From: Xylanimonas protaetiae
GTDB taxonomy: Bacteria; Actinomycetota; Actinomycetes; Actinomycetales; Cellulomonadaceae
Direction of reading: 5' to 3'
Length of the DNA: 64,000 nt
Assembly: GCF_004135385.1 (NCBI RefSeq)
Contig: NZ_CP035493.1
Location: 682,001-746,000 of the forward strand
Below, piece by piece: positions 25,602 through 33,751 of the stretch. The number at the start of each line of letters is the position of its first letter. Position 1 is the first letter of the stretch. Under the pieces are notes generated by a model that did no database searches, had not been told where the DNA came from, and was given only the letters and a program-made list of their open reading frames with translations. A program made the translations under genes and the position numbers.

Positions 25602-26303
25602 ATGGGCGTCAACTGGCATGACGCACCGCAGTGGTTCCGCTCCTCGTTCGCCCGCGCCGCCCGCGGCGTCGGGGCGACCGCGACCGACGACGAGCTCGCC
25701 GACACGGCCGAGGGTCTCGTCGCCCGCTGGTCCGGTGAGGACCGTCACTACCACAACCTCAAGCACCTGGCCACGACGCTGCACCGCGTCGAGGAGCTGT
25801 CGCAGGAGACGCACGACGCCAACCTCGTCCGGCTCGCGGCCTGGTACCACGGGGCGGTCTTCGCGTCCGACTCCAAGTCGACGTACGAGCTCAAGGGCGG
25901 GGAGCAGACGCCCGCGTCCGCGGAGCTGGCCCGCAAGGAGCTGACCGCCCTGGGCGTGCCTGCCGAGCGCGCCGACCGCGTGGCCGCGCTGGTCGACTCC
26001 CTCCTGCGGCACCAGCCCCCGGCCGACGACGCCGACGCGCAGGTGCTGAACGACGCCGACCTGTCGATGCTCGCCACCGAGCCGCAGTACTACAAGGTGT
26101 ACTGCGCCGCCGTGCGCGACGAGTACGGGCACATCCCCCGTGCCGACTTCGTCCGGGCGCGCATCCGCATCCTGGAGCGCATCCTGCAGCGCGGCCCGAT
26201 CTTCTCGACCCCGCAGGCCCAGTCCTGGGAGGCCCCGGCCCGCCAGAACGTCGAGGCCGAGCTGGCCCGCCTCCAGAAGGAGCAGGCGAAGCTCGACGCC
26301 TGA
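25602..26303 (+). CDS. HD-superfamily metal-dependent phosphohydrolase-like protein
   Basis: 233 aa. Resembles the predicted HD phosphohydrolases of the COG4339 type: EDRHYHNLKHL (His51 and His55), the AAWYHGAVF block (His83), ASDSKSTYELKGGEQTPASAELARK and NDADLSMLA. These residues would bind the metal pair. The N-terminal WFRSSFARAARGVGATA is also typical of that family. No substrate is known. The C-terminal Lys/Glu-rich helix (ARQNVEAELARLQKEQAKLDA) may be a coiled coil. The gene has its own promoter region and is followed by the WXG100 gene. Confidence 0.8.
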   Translation: MGVNWHDAPQWFRSSFARAARGVGATATDDELADTAEGLVARWSGEDRHYHNLKHLATTLHRVEELSQETHDANLVRLAAWYHGAVFASDSKSTYELKGGEQTPASAELARKELTALGVPAERADRVAALVDSLLRHQPPADDADAQVLNDADLSMLATEPQYYKVYCAAVRDEYGHIPRADFVRARIRILERILQRGPIFSTPQAQSWEAPARQNVEAELARLQKEQAKLDA

Positions 26304-26423
26304 CGTCCCCCTGTGGACGACGCCGGACGCCCCTCGCGCGTCCGCCCTACCGTCGTCGTGCCCGGACCGTCCGGGCAGGACGACGACGGCGGGCCGCCAC
26401 GGCCCGCGGGACAGGGGACGGAC

Positions 26424-26714
26424 ATGCGGTACGACGTCGACAGCGAGCGGGTGGCGCAGGCGGGCGCGGCGGTGAACGGGTCGGTCGCGGCGATCCGGGG
26501 CGAGGTGGGGGCCATGATGCGGCACCTCCAGGACCTTCAGGCGACCTGGCACGGCGGGGCGGCGTCGGCGTTCGGGGGCGTGATGACGCAGTGGCAGGGC
26601 GCTCAGGCGCAGGTGGAGCAGGCCCTGGACGCGGTCCAGGCCGCCCTCGCGAACGCGGCCCGCACCTACGCGGACGCGGAGACCCAGGCGGCCCGCCTCT
26701 TCGCGGCCCGCTGA
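26424..26714 (+). CDS. WXG100-family secreted protein
   Basis: 96 aa, the usual length. Two amphipathic helices flank a turn carrying WHG (Trp42-His43-Gly44) in the WXG position, and the C-terminal helix ends ...ADAETQAARLFAAR. WXG100 proteins form helical-hairpin dimers and are exported by type VII secretion systems. No EccC ATPase or other secretion gene lies in the window, so it is an orphan here. The ATG at 26424 is preceded by AGGGGACGGAC. A bidirectional terminator follows. Confidence 0.87.
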   Translation: MRYDVDSERVAQAGAAVNGSVAAIRGEVGAMMRHLQDLQATWHGGAASAFGGVMTQWQGAQAQVEQALDAVQAALANAARTYADAETQAARLFAAR

Positions 26715-26746
26715 TCCCGTCGTCCCGCGCCGCGCAGGGACGGCAC

Positions 26747-26789
26747 GACGGCGGCCCGCCACCCTCCGTGAGGGTGACGGGCCGCCGTC
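26747..26789. terminator. Bidirectional terminator between WXG100 gene and groEL
   Basis: A 12-bp GC stem (26747-26758 with 26778-26789) and an inner 6-bp stem (ACCCTC/GAGGGT) closed by CGT. It ends 21 bases before the groEL stop codon and serves both converging genes. Confidence 0.85.
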
Positions 26790-26810
26790 TGCGTTGCTAG
26801 AGCGCGTGGA

Positions 26811-28511
<1,701 letters not shown>

Positions 28512-28576
28512 TCACGCACCGGGCCCAGGCCTCACCAGCCGGCCAGCTGTATCAGGTTCACTCTCGGCGCCGGGCG

Positions 28577-28603
28577 TTGTCACTCGACACCCGAGAGTGC
28601 TAA
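28577..28603 (-). promoter_or_regulatory. CIRCE element (HrcA operator), proximal
   Basis: On the minus strand TTAGCACTC, nine bases, GAGTGACAA: the left arm is consensus and the right arm has two changes. Located upstream of groEL. Confidence 0.93.
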
Positions 28604-28611
28604 CGGCGATT

Positions 28612-28638
28612 CTGGCACTCGCCCCTGGAGAGTGCAAG
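28612..28638 (-). promoter_or_regulatory. CIRCE element (HrcA operator), distal
   Basis: On the minus strand CTTGCACTC, nine bases, GAGTGCCAG. The two half sites show the 9-base spacing of CIRCE with more changes than the proximal copy. Only eight bases separate the two elements. Confidence 0.8.
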
Positions 28639-28782
28639 ACAGTGCGCCCAGGGCGAACCCCGCGCCGCCCACGCCGTCGTCCTGCGCGTGGTCGCAGGCG
28701 CGCAGGACGCTCCGGACTCTGGCACGCCGACGGCGCGCCACCCGCGAGGGGTGACGCGCCGTCAGGTGCGCGAGCGGGCCGG

Positions 28783-29442
28783 TCAGCCGGCCGGGGTGAG
28801 CGCCGACTTGATGATGACGATGACGTCGCCCTCGCGGATGGCCTGCTGGGACACGTTCCCCGCCGGGATGCCCAGCGCCGCGGCCACGGCCTTGGCCGTG
28901 TCGTCCTTGCCCTCGGCGAACCAGACGCTCGTGGTCGCGGGGCTGGTGAAGCCGGCCGGCGGGTTGCCGGCCTCGACCTGCGTGAAGCCCTTCCCGTCGA
29001 GCGCCGTCTTGCCCCGGGCGGCCTCGCCCGAGATGCCGGAGTCGTTGAGCACGCGCACGTGGGCGTCGAGGTTCGCCGCGGCGAGCAGGGTCGTGAGGTC
29101 CGCGGCCGGGTCGGCGGCGGGCGGGGAGGTCGTGTCCGCGGGCGGCGAGGCGCCGTCGGCCGGGGCGTCGGTCCCGTCCGCGGGGGCGTCGGCCGTGCCG
29201 TCCTCGGCAGGCGCCGTCGCGTTGGTGTCCGTGGCGCCGCCCGCGTCGTCGGCCGTGCCGTTGTCGCGCGAGAGGAACATGACGCCACCGACGGCGACGG
29301 CCACGGCGATCACCGCGACGAGCAGGAACGGCCAGAGCCCGCTCCACGTGCTGCGCGGCGCGCGGTGCACGCCCACGGGCGAGTCGTCGGGGCTGCGGAC
29401 GTCGAACTCGTCGGGCGGGTACGGGTACTGGCTGCGGCTCAC
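28783..29442 (-). CDS. LytR C-terminal (LytR_C) domain membrane protein
   Basis: 219 aa. The GTG at 29442 follows a TACCCT box by seven bases. A short cytoplasmic Pro/Asp-rich N-terminus, one membrane helix (about 38-58), a long Thr/Ala/Pro/Asp linker, then a LytR_C domain (about 125-219: [58 protein letters not shown]). The domain occurs extracytoplasmically in cell-wall polymer ligases of the LytR-CpsA-Psr group, but here the catalytic LCP domain is absent. The gene follows DUF3263 by 40 bases on the same strand, as in mycobacteria (Rv0430-Rv0431). Its cell-wall role is inference. Confidence 0.85.
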   Translation of the reverse strand: MSRSQYPYPPDEFDVRSPDDSPVGVHRAPRSTWSGLWPFLLVAVIAVAVAVGGVMFLSRDNGTADDAGGATDTNATAPAEDGTADAPADGTDAPADGASPPADTTSPPAADPAADLTTLLAAANLDAHVRVLNDSGISGEAARGKTALDGKGFTQVEAGNPPAGFTSPATTSVWFAEGKDDTAKAVAAALGIPAGNVSQQAIREGDVIVIIKSALTPAG

Positions 29443-29449
29443 GCCGGAC

Positions 29450-29455
29450 AGGGTA
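29450..29455 (-). promoter_or_regulatory. Leaderless -10 box of the LytR_C gene
   Basis: TACCCT, seven bases before the GTG at 29442. Confidence 0.7.
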
Positions 29456-29482
29456 GCGGCTCGCGCTGGGCCCTGAGGAGGT

Positions 29483-29782
29483 TCAGGCGCCACCGTCGGA
29501 CAGCCGCCGCGCAGAACGTGCCCGCTGCCGCGTGGCGCGCAGGCGCCGCAGGCGCTTGACGAGCATCGGGTCGGCGGCGAGCGCCTCCGGGGTGTCGATG
29601 AGGGCGTTGAGCACCTGGTAGTAGCGCGTGGCCGACAGGTCGAACAGCTCGCGCACCGCCTGTTCCTTGGCGCCGGCGTACTTCCACCACTGCCGCTCGA
29701 AGGCGAGGATCTCGCGGTCCCGCTCGGAGAGCCCCGGGACGACCGGCGCGGCAGCCTCCACCGCGTGCAGCATCTCACTCAT
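29483..29782 (-). CDS. DUF3263 protein (small HTH-like)
   Basis: 99 aa. The ATG at 29782 follows TACCCT by seven bases and has no Shine-Dalgarno. Residues 15-65 ([47 protein letters not shown]) are the conserved DUF3263 core, whose [13 protein letters not shown] segment looks like a sigma-type helix-turn-helix. The C-terminus is a basic tail ([18 protein letters not shown]). It may be a small DNA-binding regulator; nothing is proven. The 134-bp gap to the divergent ung gene contains a 65-bp palindrome. Confidence 0.87.
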   Translation of the reverse strand: MSEMLHAVEAAAPVVPGLSERDREILAFERQWWKYAGAKEQAVRELFDLSATRYYQVLNALIDTPEALAADPMLVKRLRRLRATRQRARSARRLSDGGA

Positions 29783-29789
29783 GCGTTCC

Positions 29790-29795
29790 AGGGTA
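29790..29795 (-). promoter_or_regulatory. Leaderless -10 box of the DUF3263 gene
   Basis: TACCCT, seven bases before the ATG at 29782. Confidence 0.7.
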
Positions 29796-29825
29796 GGCCG
29801 GGAACGACACGGATGTCATTCACCG

Positions 29826-29890
29826 CCTTTCGACGTCGTACCTTCTTGCGTTCTGAGCGCCAGAACGCAAGAAGGTACGACGTCGAAAGG
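29826..29890. repeat. Perfect 65-bp palindrome, family element A
   Basis: A 30-bp arm (29826-29855) and its exact complement (29861-29890) surround the 5-base centre AGCGC. The core arm TTGCGTTCTG and the outer end CCTTTCG are shared with the palindrome at 49252, while five other arm positions differ. It lies between divergent genes, ending 13 bases before the ung -10 box, so it is not a simple terminator. Confidence 0.9.
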
Positions 29891-29903
29891 GCGGGTGGGC
29901 CGG

Positions 29904-29909
29904 TAGCCT
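29904..29909 (+). promoter_or_regulatory. Leaderless -10 box of ung
   Basis: TAGCCT, seven bases before the GTG at 29917; the palindrome A occupies the region where a -35 would be. Confidence 0.7.
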
Positions 29910-29916
29910 CGCCGTC

Positions 29917-30597
29917 GTGACGACGCCGCCGCCCCTCGCCGAGACCATCGACCCCGGGTGGGCCGCCGCCCTCGCCGACGTCGAGCCGCAGGTCCACGCC
30001 ATGGGCGACTTCCTGCGCGCCGAGATCACCGCCGGGCGCGGCTACCTGCCCGCCGGGGCCGACGTGCTGCACGCGTTCCGGCGGCCGTTCGCCGACGTGC
30101 GCGTCCTCGTCGTCGGCCAGGACCCGTACCCCACTCCCGGCCACCCCATGGGGCTGTCGTTCTCGGTGCAGCCGGACGTGCGGCCCGTGCCGCGCTCGCT
30201 CGCGAACATCTACACGGAGCTCATGAGCGACGTCGGGGCGCCGCCGCCGTCGAACGGCGACCTGCGCCCCTGGGCCGACCAGGGGGTCATGCTGCTCAAC
30301 AGGGTGCTCACCGTCGCGCCGGGGGCGGCGGGCTCGCACCGCGGCAAGGGCTGGGAGGCCGTGACCGAGGCCGCCATCCGGGCGCTCGTGGCGCGCGGCG
30401 GTCCGCTCGTCGCGATCCTGTGGGGCCGTGACGCGGCCTCGCTCAAGCCGTGGCTCGGCCCGGTGCCGTACGTCGAGAGCGCACACCCGAGCCCGTTGTC
30501 CGCGCACCGCGGGTTCTTCGGCAGCCGCCCGTTCTCGCGGGTCAACGCCCTGCTGGCGGCCCAGGACGGCGCGCCCGTGGACTGGCGCCTGCCGTAG
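29917..30597 (+). CDS. ung: Uracil-DNA glycosylase, family 1
   Basis: 226 aa. The GTG start is leaderless. Motif [20 protein letters not shown] holds the catalytic Asp69; [10 protein letters not shown] and [10 protein letters not shown] follow; motif [24 protein letters not shown] carries the catalytic His and the DNA-intercalating loop. The enzyme removes uracil from DNA and starts base-excision repair, which matters in a genome this rich in cytosine. The gene stands alone between the palindrome A and the SGNH hydrolase gene. Confidence 0.96.
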   Translation: MTTPPPLAETIDPGWAAALADVEPQVHAMGDFLRAEITAGRGYLPAGADVLHAFRRPFADVRVLVVGQDPYPTPGHPMGLSFSVQPDVRPVPRSLANIYTELMSDVGAPPPSNGDLRPWADQGVMLLNRVLTVAPGAAGSHRGKGWEAVTEAAIRALVARGGPLVAILWGRDAASLKPWLGPVPYVESAHPSPLSAHRGFFGSRPFSRVNALLAAQDGAPVDWRLP

Positions 30598-30676
30598 CCG
30601 GGGCGCCTGCCGTGGCGCCTCGACATGAGCACCCGGAACGTGACCACGACGGGTGACACCGGGGCAGAATGCTCGG

Positions 30677-31539
30677 GTGAGCGAAGTTCCTGACGCCCAG
30701 ATCGCATCGTCCGAGCCCGCCGCCTCCCCCGCCCCGCGCTGGACGCGGTACGTCGCCGTCGGCGACTCCTTCTCCGAGGGCTGTGGGACCCGTACCCGAC
30801 GTCGTCGGACGACGTCGACGACGACGCCGTCCAGCGCGGCTGGGCCGACCGGCTCGCCGACACCCTCTCGGCGCGGCGCGTGAGCGCCGGGCTGGAGCCG
30901 CTGGAGTACGCCAACCTGGCCATCCGCGGGCGGCTGCTGCACCAGATCATCGACGAGCAGGTGGACGTCGCGATCGACGCGAAGGCCGACCTGGTCTCCC
31001 TGATCGGCGGCGGCAACGACATCCTGCGCCCCGGCGTCGACGTCGACGAGATCTCGGAGGCGCTCGAGGGCGCCGTCGCGCGGCTGCGTGCCGCGGGGGC
31101 GGACGTGCTGCTGGGCGCCGGCTTCAAGGCCGGCGGGGCGCTCAGCTTCACACGCGGCCGCACCGGCACCTACAACGCGAACGTGTGGACGATCGCGCAG
31201 CGGCACGGTGCGTCCGTGCTGGACCTGTGGGGCATGCGGTCGCTCTTCGACCTGCGCCTGTGGGCCGAGGACCGCCTGCACCTGACCCCCGAGGGGCACC
31301 GCCGCGTCATGAACGCGGCCCTCGTCGGGCTGCACCTGCCGCCCGAGGACGCCGGCTACGACGTGCCCCTGCCGCCCGCGCCGCCCGTGCCGCTCACGGC
31401 CAAGGCCAAGGCCGACGCCGAATGGGCCCGCGAGCACGTGGTGCCGTGGGTCAGGCGCCGCCTCACGCACACCTCCAGCGGCGACGGCCGCGCCCCGAAG
31501 TGGCCGCAGCCGGTGCGCTGGCCCGAGACGCGTGACTAG
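30677..31539 (+). pseudogene. SGNH/GDSL-type hydrolase, split by one missing base
   Basis: The GTG at 30677 follows CAGAAT by six bases. Block I is RYVAVGDSFSEG with the nucleophile Ser. The frame then breaks at a run of three G (30778-30780); one more G gives EGLWDPYPTSSDD and continues into the second frame to 31539. Joined length is about 287 aa. Block III GGGNDIL and the C-terminal EDRLHLTPEGHRRV (Asp and His of the triad) are in the second frame. The family includes esterases, lipases and acyl hydrolases; there is no signal peptide, so it would be cytosolic. Probably intact in the organism. Confidence 0.82.
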
Positions 31540-31542
31540 GCT
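31537..31542 (+). promoter_or_regulatory. -10 box overlapping the hydrolase stop codon
   Basis: TAGGCT shares its first three bases with the stop codon of the SGNH gene. It is 24 bases before the ATG of the next gene, leaving a short leader with GAGGAGG. Confidence 0.5.
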
Positions 31543-31566
31543 GGCGGCAACCCTGAGGAGGCTCCG

Positions 31567-32091
31567 ATGAGCGAGCAGCACGACCGCAGCACGGCCGACA
31601 AGATCGCCGACGCGGCGGGCAACGTCGCCGAGTCCGTGCGCAAGGCGATCGAGGAAGGGCTCGAGGCGATCAAGCCCACCTGGGAGGAGAAGGTCAAGCC
31701 TGCCTGGGAGGAGAAGGTCGTCCCCGCCTGGGAGGACAAGGTCGCCCCGGCGATCGCGTCCGGCGCCGAGAAGGTCGCCGGATGGGGCGAGGACGTGCGC
31801 GACGCCGCTGACAAGAAGTCCTCCGAGCTCAGCGCGGGCGACAAGCCGTCCGACAAGATCCTGGGCGGCGCGCTCGGCGTCGGCGCCGCCGCGGCGGCCC
31901 TGGGCAGCAGCGCGGCCAAGTGGGTCAGCAAGGAGGCCGCGCAGATCGGGCACGACGACGATGCCGAGACCGCCCCGCTGGACACCGAGACCCCGCCGGC
32001 GCACCACGCCGAGCACCCGGCCGACCCGGACGCCCGCACGGAGCAGCCGCAGCCCTGGGAGCCGACGCCTCCGCAGGACGACGACTTCTGA
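31567..32091 (+). CDS. Hypothetical protein with octad Trp repeats
   Basis: 174 aa, start ATG at 31567 with GAGGAGG six bases upstream. Unknown family. Residues 39-62 are three tandem octads of the form WEEKVxPA, preceded by an amphipathic helix (DKIADAAGNVAESVRKAIEEGLEAIK). A short Gly/Ala-rich hydrophobic stretch (about 98-115, ILGGALGVGAAAAALGSSAAK) follows; the C-terminus is Pro/Glu/Asp-rich. The layout resembles small apolipoprotein- or LEA-like amphipathic proteins that lie on membranes or protect under desiccation; this is an impression only. It has its own promoter and terminator. Confidence 0.75.
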   Translation: MSEQHDRSTADKIADAAGNVAESVRKAIEEGLEAIKPTWEEKVKPAWEEKVVPAWEDKVAPAIASGAEKVAGWGEDVRDAADKKSSELSAGDKPSDKILGGALGVGAAAAALGSSAAKWVSKEAAQIGHDDDAETAPLDTETPPAHHAEHPADPDARTEQPQPWEPTPPQDDDF

Positions 32092-32102
32092 CCGAGCCGC
32101 GG

Positions 32103-32134
32103 CGAAGGCCGGGACCGTGTGGTCCCGGCCTTCG
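32103..32134. terminator. Bidirectional terminator
   Basis: A perfect 14-bp stem with a GTGT loop between convergent genes: 11 bases after one stop and 5 before the other. Confidence 0.9.
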
Positions 32135-32139
32135 GCGTC

Positions 32140-32544
32140 TCAGTACGACTTGCCGTCTGCGTAGCGCTGCTGCCGCCACGCCCGGCCGTTGCCGCGGTTA
32201 CGGCTCTTGAACGTCGGGAGCTGGCTGTCGCAGTTCGGGCAGACGAGACGGAGGTTCTCGCGGCGGTTGTTCGAGGCGTCACCGTCGACGTGGTCGAGCA
32301 CGAAGGCGAGATGCGTGCCCTGCCACTCGTTCGGACGCTCGCAGATGGCGCACCGGCCCTGCTGCTCGTCCATGAGGTACAGGCGGATGTAGTGCCGCCG
32401 TGTCGATCCAGCCCACGGCGCCTCTCCCGTCCGGAGCCAGTCGTCCGTCTTTCGTCGCCGCTCCTCCTGTCGCTGGCATGCATTCCCGCAAAACCGCTTC
32501 TGGCGCCCGGAGAGGATCGCACCGCATGCCTCGCACGTCATCAT
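32140..32544 (-). CDS. HNH endonuclease-like protein with N-terminal zinc finger
   Basis: 134 aa. The ATG at 32544 (a second Met follows) is leaderless, seven bases after TAGCGT. An N-terminal treble-clef-like finger has Cys4, Cys7, Cys19 and Cys23 (CEACGAIL...RFCGNACQ). The HNH fold follows: CAICERP (Cys65, Cys68), AFVLDHVDGD (His85), NNRRENLRLVCPNC (Asn and Cys102, Cys105). HNH proteins cut DNA or RNA in restriction, homing or phage packaging. No methyltransferase, intron or phage gene is adjacent. A perfect inverted repeat abuts its start codon, suggesting tight repression. Confidence 0.82.
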   Translation of the reverse strand: MMTCEACGAILSGRQKRFCGNACQRQEERRRKTDDWLRTGEAPWAGSTRRHYIRLYLMDEQQGRCAICERPNEWQGTHLAFVLDHVDGDASNNRRENLRLVCPNCDSQLPTFKSRNRGNGRAWRQQRYADGKSY

Positions 32545-32566
32545 GGATCGAACGCTAGTTCGATCC
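32545..32566. promoter_or_regulatory. Perfect inverted repeat covering the HNH gene promoter
   Basis: GGATCGAAC, four bases, GTTCGATCC. It starts right at the base before the ATG and covers the -10 box TAGCGT (32552-32557). A repressor bound here would block transcription start, so it is a strong operator candidate. Confidence 0.65.
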
Positions 32567-32640
32567 GACTGTGGCGTGTCAACCCCTGAGGGCAAGGAAA
32601 TGCCCCCGACCTGGTGCGAGACCAGACCGGAGGCTTCCGG

Positions 32641-32713
32641 AGCCGCCTACGGGACTCGAACCCGTGACGCAATGCTTACAAGGCAAACGCTCTACCAACT
32701 GAGCTAAGGCGGC
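32641..32713 (-). tRNA. tRNA-Thr (anticodon TGT)
   Basis: 73 nt cloverleaf: acceptor GCCGCCT/AGGCGGC, D arm GCTC-AGTTGGTA-GAGC, anticodon loop CTTGTAA, T arm ACGGG-TTCGAGT-CCCGT. CCA is not encoded. The anticodon stem, as I read it, has only three Watson-Crick pairs next to the loop and two U-U mismatches at its outer end. Confidence 0.93.
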
Positions 32714-32739
32714 ATGCATGCGGGACCGCCGAGACGGCA

Positions 32740-32775
32740 CGCGGGCGGGGATCAGACTACCGATCCCCGCCCGCG
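32740..32775 (-). terminator. Terminator of the dsbA-like gene
   Basis: A perfect 14-bp stem (32740-32753 with 32762-32775) and an 8-base loop, 25 bases beyond the stop codon. Confidence 0.85.
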
Positions 32776-32800
32776 TCGTCGCCTTCCGGCGGTCAGCGCG

Positions 32801-33655
32801 TCACTTCGTCGCGTCCGCGACGGCCTGCGCGAGGGCGCCCGCGACTCTCCAGTCGCCGTCCCAGCGGACGCCGTCGATCGTGATCGTCGGCGTGCCGAAG
32901 CCGCCCTGCGCGTTGGCCAGGGCGTCGTTGTTCGTCGCGGCCTGCGTGGCCGAGGTGACCCACTGCCCGAACGTGCGGCGCGCCTCGCCCGACTCGATGC
33001 CGGCGGCGACGTCGTCGGGGACGCCCGCCTGGCGGGCCAGGTCCGCGATCTCCGCGTTGGTGTGGCCGGCGGTCTGCTCCTCGGGCTCGTTGGCGAAGAG
33101 CGCCTCGTGGAAGTCGAGGAAGCGGGCGGGGGCGCGGTCGGCCACCCAGGCGGCGGCCGACGCGGCGCGCGTCGAGTACGCCGTGCCCTGGGAGACGCGG
33201 TCGAGGATCGAGACCGGGAAGAGCTGGACGTTGGCCGTGCCGTCCGCCAGGAAGGCCTCGAGCGCGTCCTTGTTGACCGTCTCGAACTGGCCGCAGATCG
33301 GGCACATGTAGTCGAAGTAGATGCCCACCGTCGGCACGTCGGGGTTGGCGGTGCCGCCCGCGGAGCGGTCCTGGGCGATCAGGATGCCGGCGTCGTCGCC
33401 CGCCGTGCCCGGGACGTCGACGACCTCCGACAGCGGGAGGTTCTCGTCGACGGCGTCGGCGGCGTTGTTGTTGTGGTCGCGGATGAACAGCCACGCGACG
33501 ATCGCGACGAGCGCGACGAGGACGACGCCGAGCACGCTCATGGTGATCAGGCGGGCGCGCCTGTCGGCCGCCTCCTGCTTCTTCTTGAGCGCCAGCGCCT
33601 GCGCGCGGGCGGCCTCCCGGCGCTGAGCCTTGGACTGGTTCGGGCTGGTCGACAT
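32801..33655 (-). CDS. DsbA-family membrane-anchored thioredoxin-fold protein
   Basis: 284 aa. A basic, Gln/Ala-rich cytoplasmic N-terminus precedes one membrane helix (about 36-58). The extracytoplasmic thioredoxin fold has the active-site pair Cys118-Cys121 in DYMCPICGQF and a cis-Pro region GGFGTPTITIDG near the C-terminus, with a helical insert between. This is the actinobacterial DsbA/DSBA-like oxidoreductase type (BdbD-like) that makes or isomerises disulfides in exported proteins. The ATG at 33655 has GAAGG seven bases upstream. It is a single-gene unit ending in a strong terminator. Confidence 0.9.
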   Translation of the reverse strand: MSTSPNQSKAQRREAARAQALALKKKQEAADRRARLITMSVLGVVLVALVAIVAWLFIRDHNNNAADAVDENLPLSEVVDVPGTAGDDAGILIAQDRSAGGTANPDVPTVGIYFDYMCPICGQFETVNKDALEAFLADGTANVQLFPVSILDRVSQGTAYSTRAASAAAWVADRAPARFLDFHEALFANEPEEQTAGHTNAEIADLARQAGVPDDVAAGIESGEARRTFGQWVTSATQAATNNDALANAQGGFGTPTITIDGVRWDGDWRVAGALAQAVADATK

Positions 33656-33751
33656 CGCGATCCTTCGGCTGGTCGAGCATGACTGGTCGCGGCCGCCCCG
33701 GTCGGGCGGCCGACGGTCAGCCTAGCGGCGGGACCTGGACGCGGAGGGTCG

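Noticed and set aside
32140..32544. HNH gene as evidence of a prophage or group I intron
   Set aside because: No terminase, capsid, integrase or intron structure is nearby, and the neighbours are ordinary chromosomal genes.
32641..32713. tRNA-Thr as an integration (att) site
   Set aside because: No integrase, no duplicated tRNA 3' end and no island-like gene block beside it in this window.
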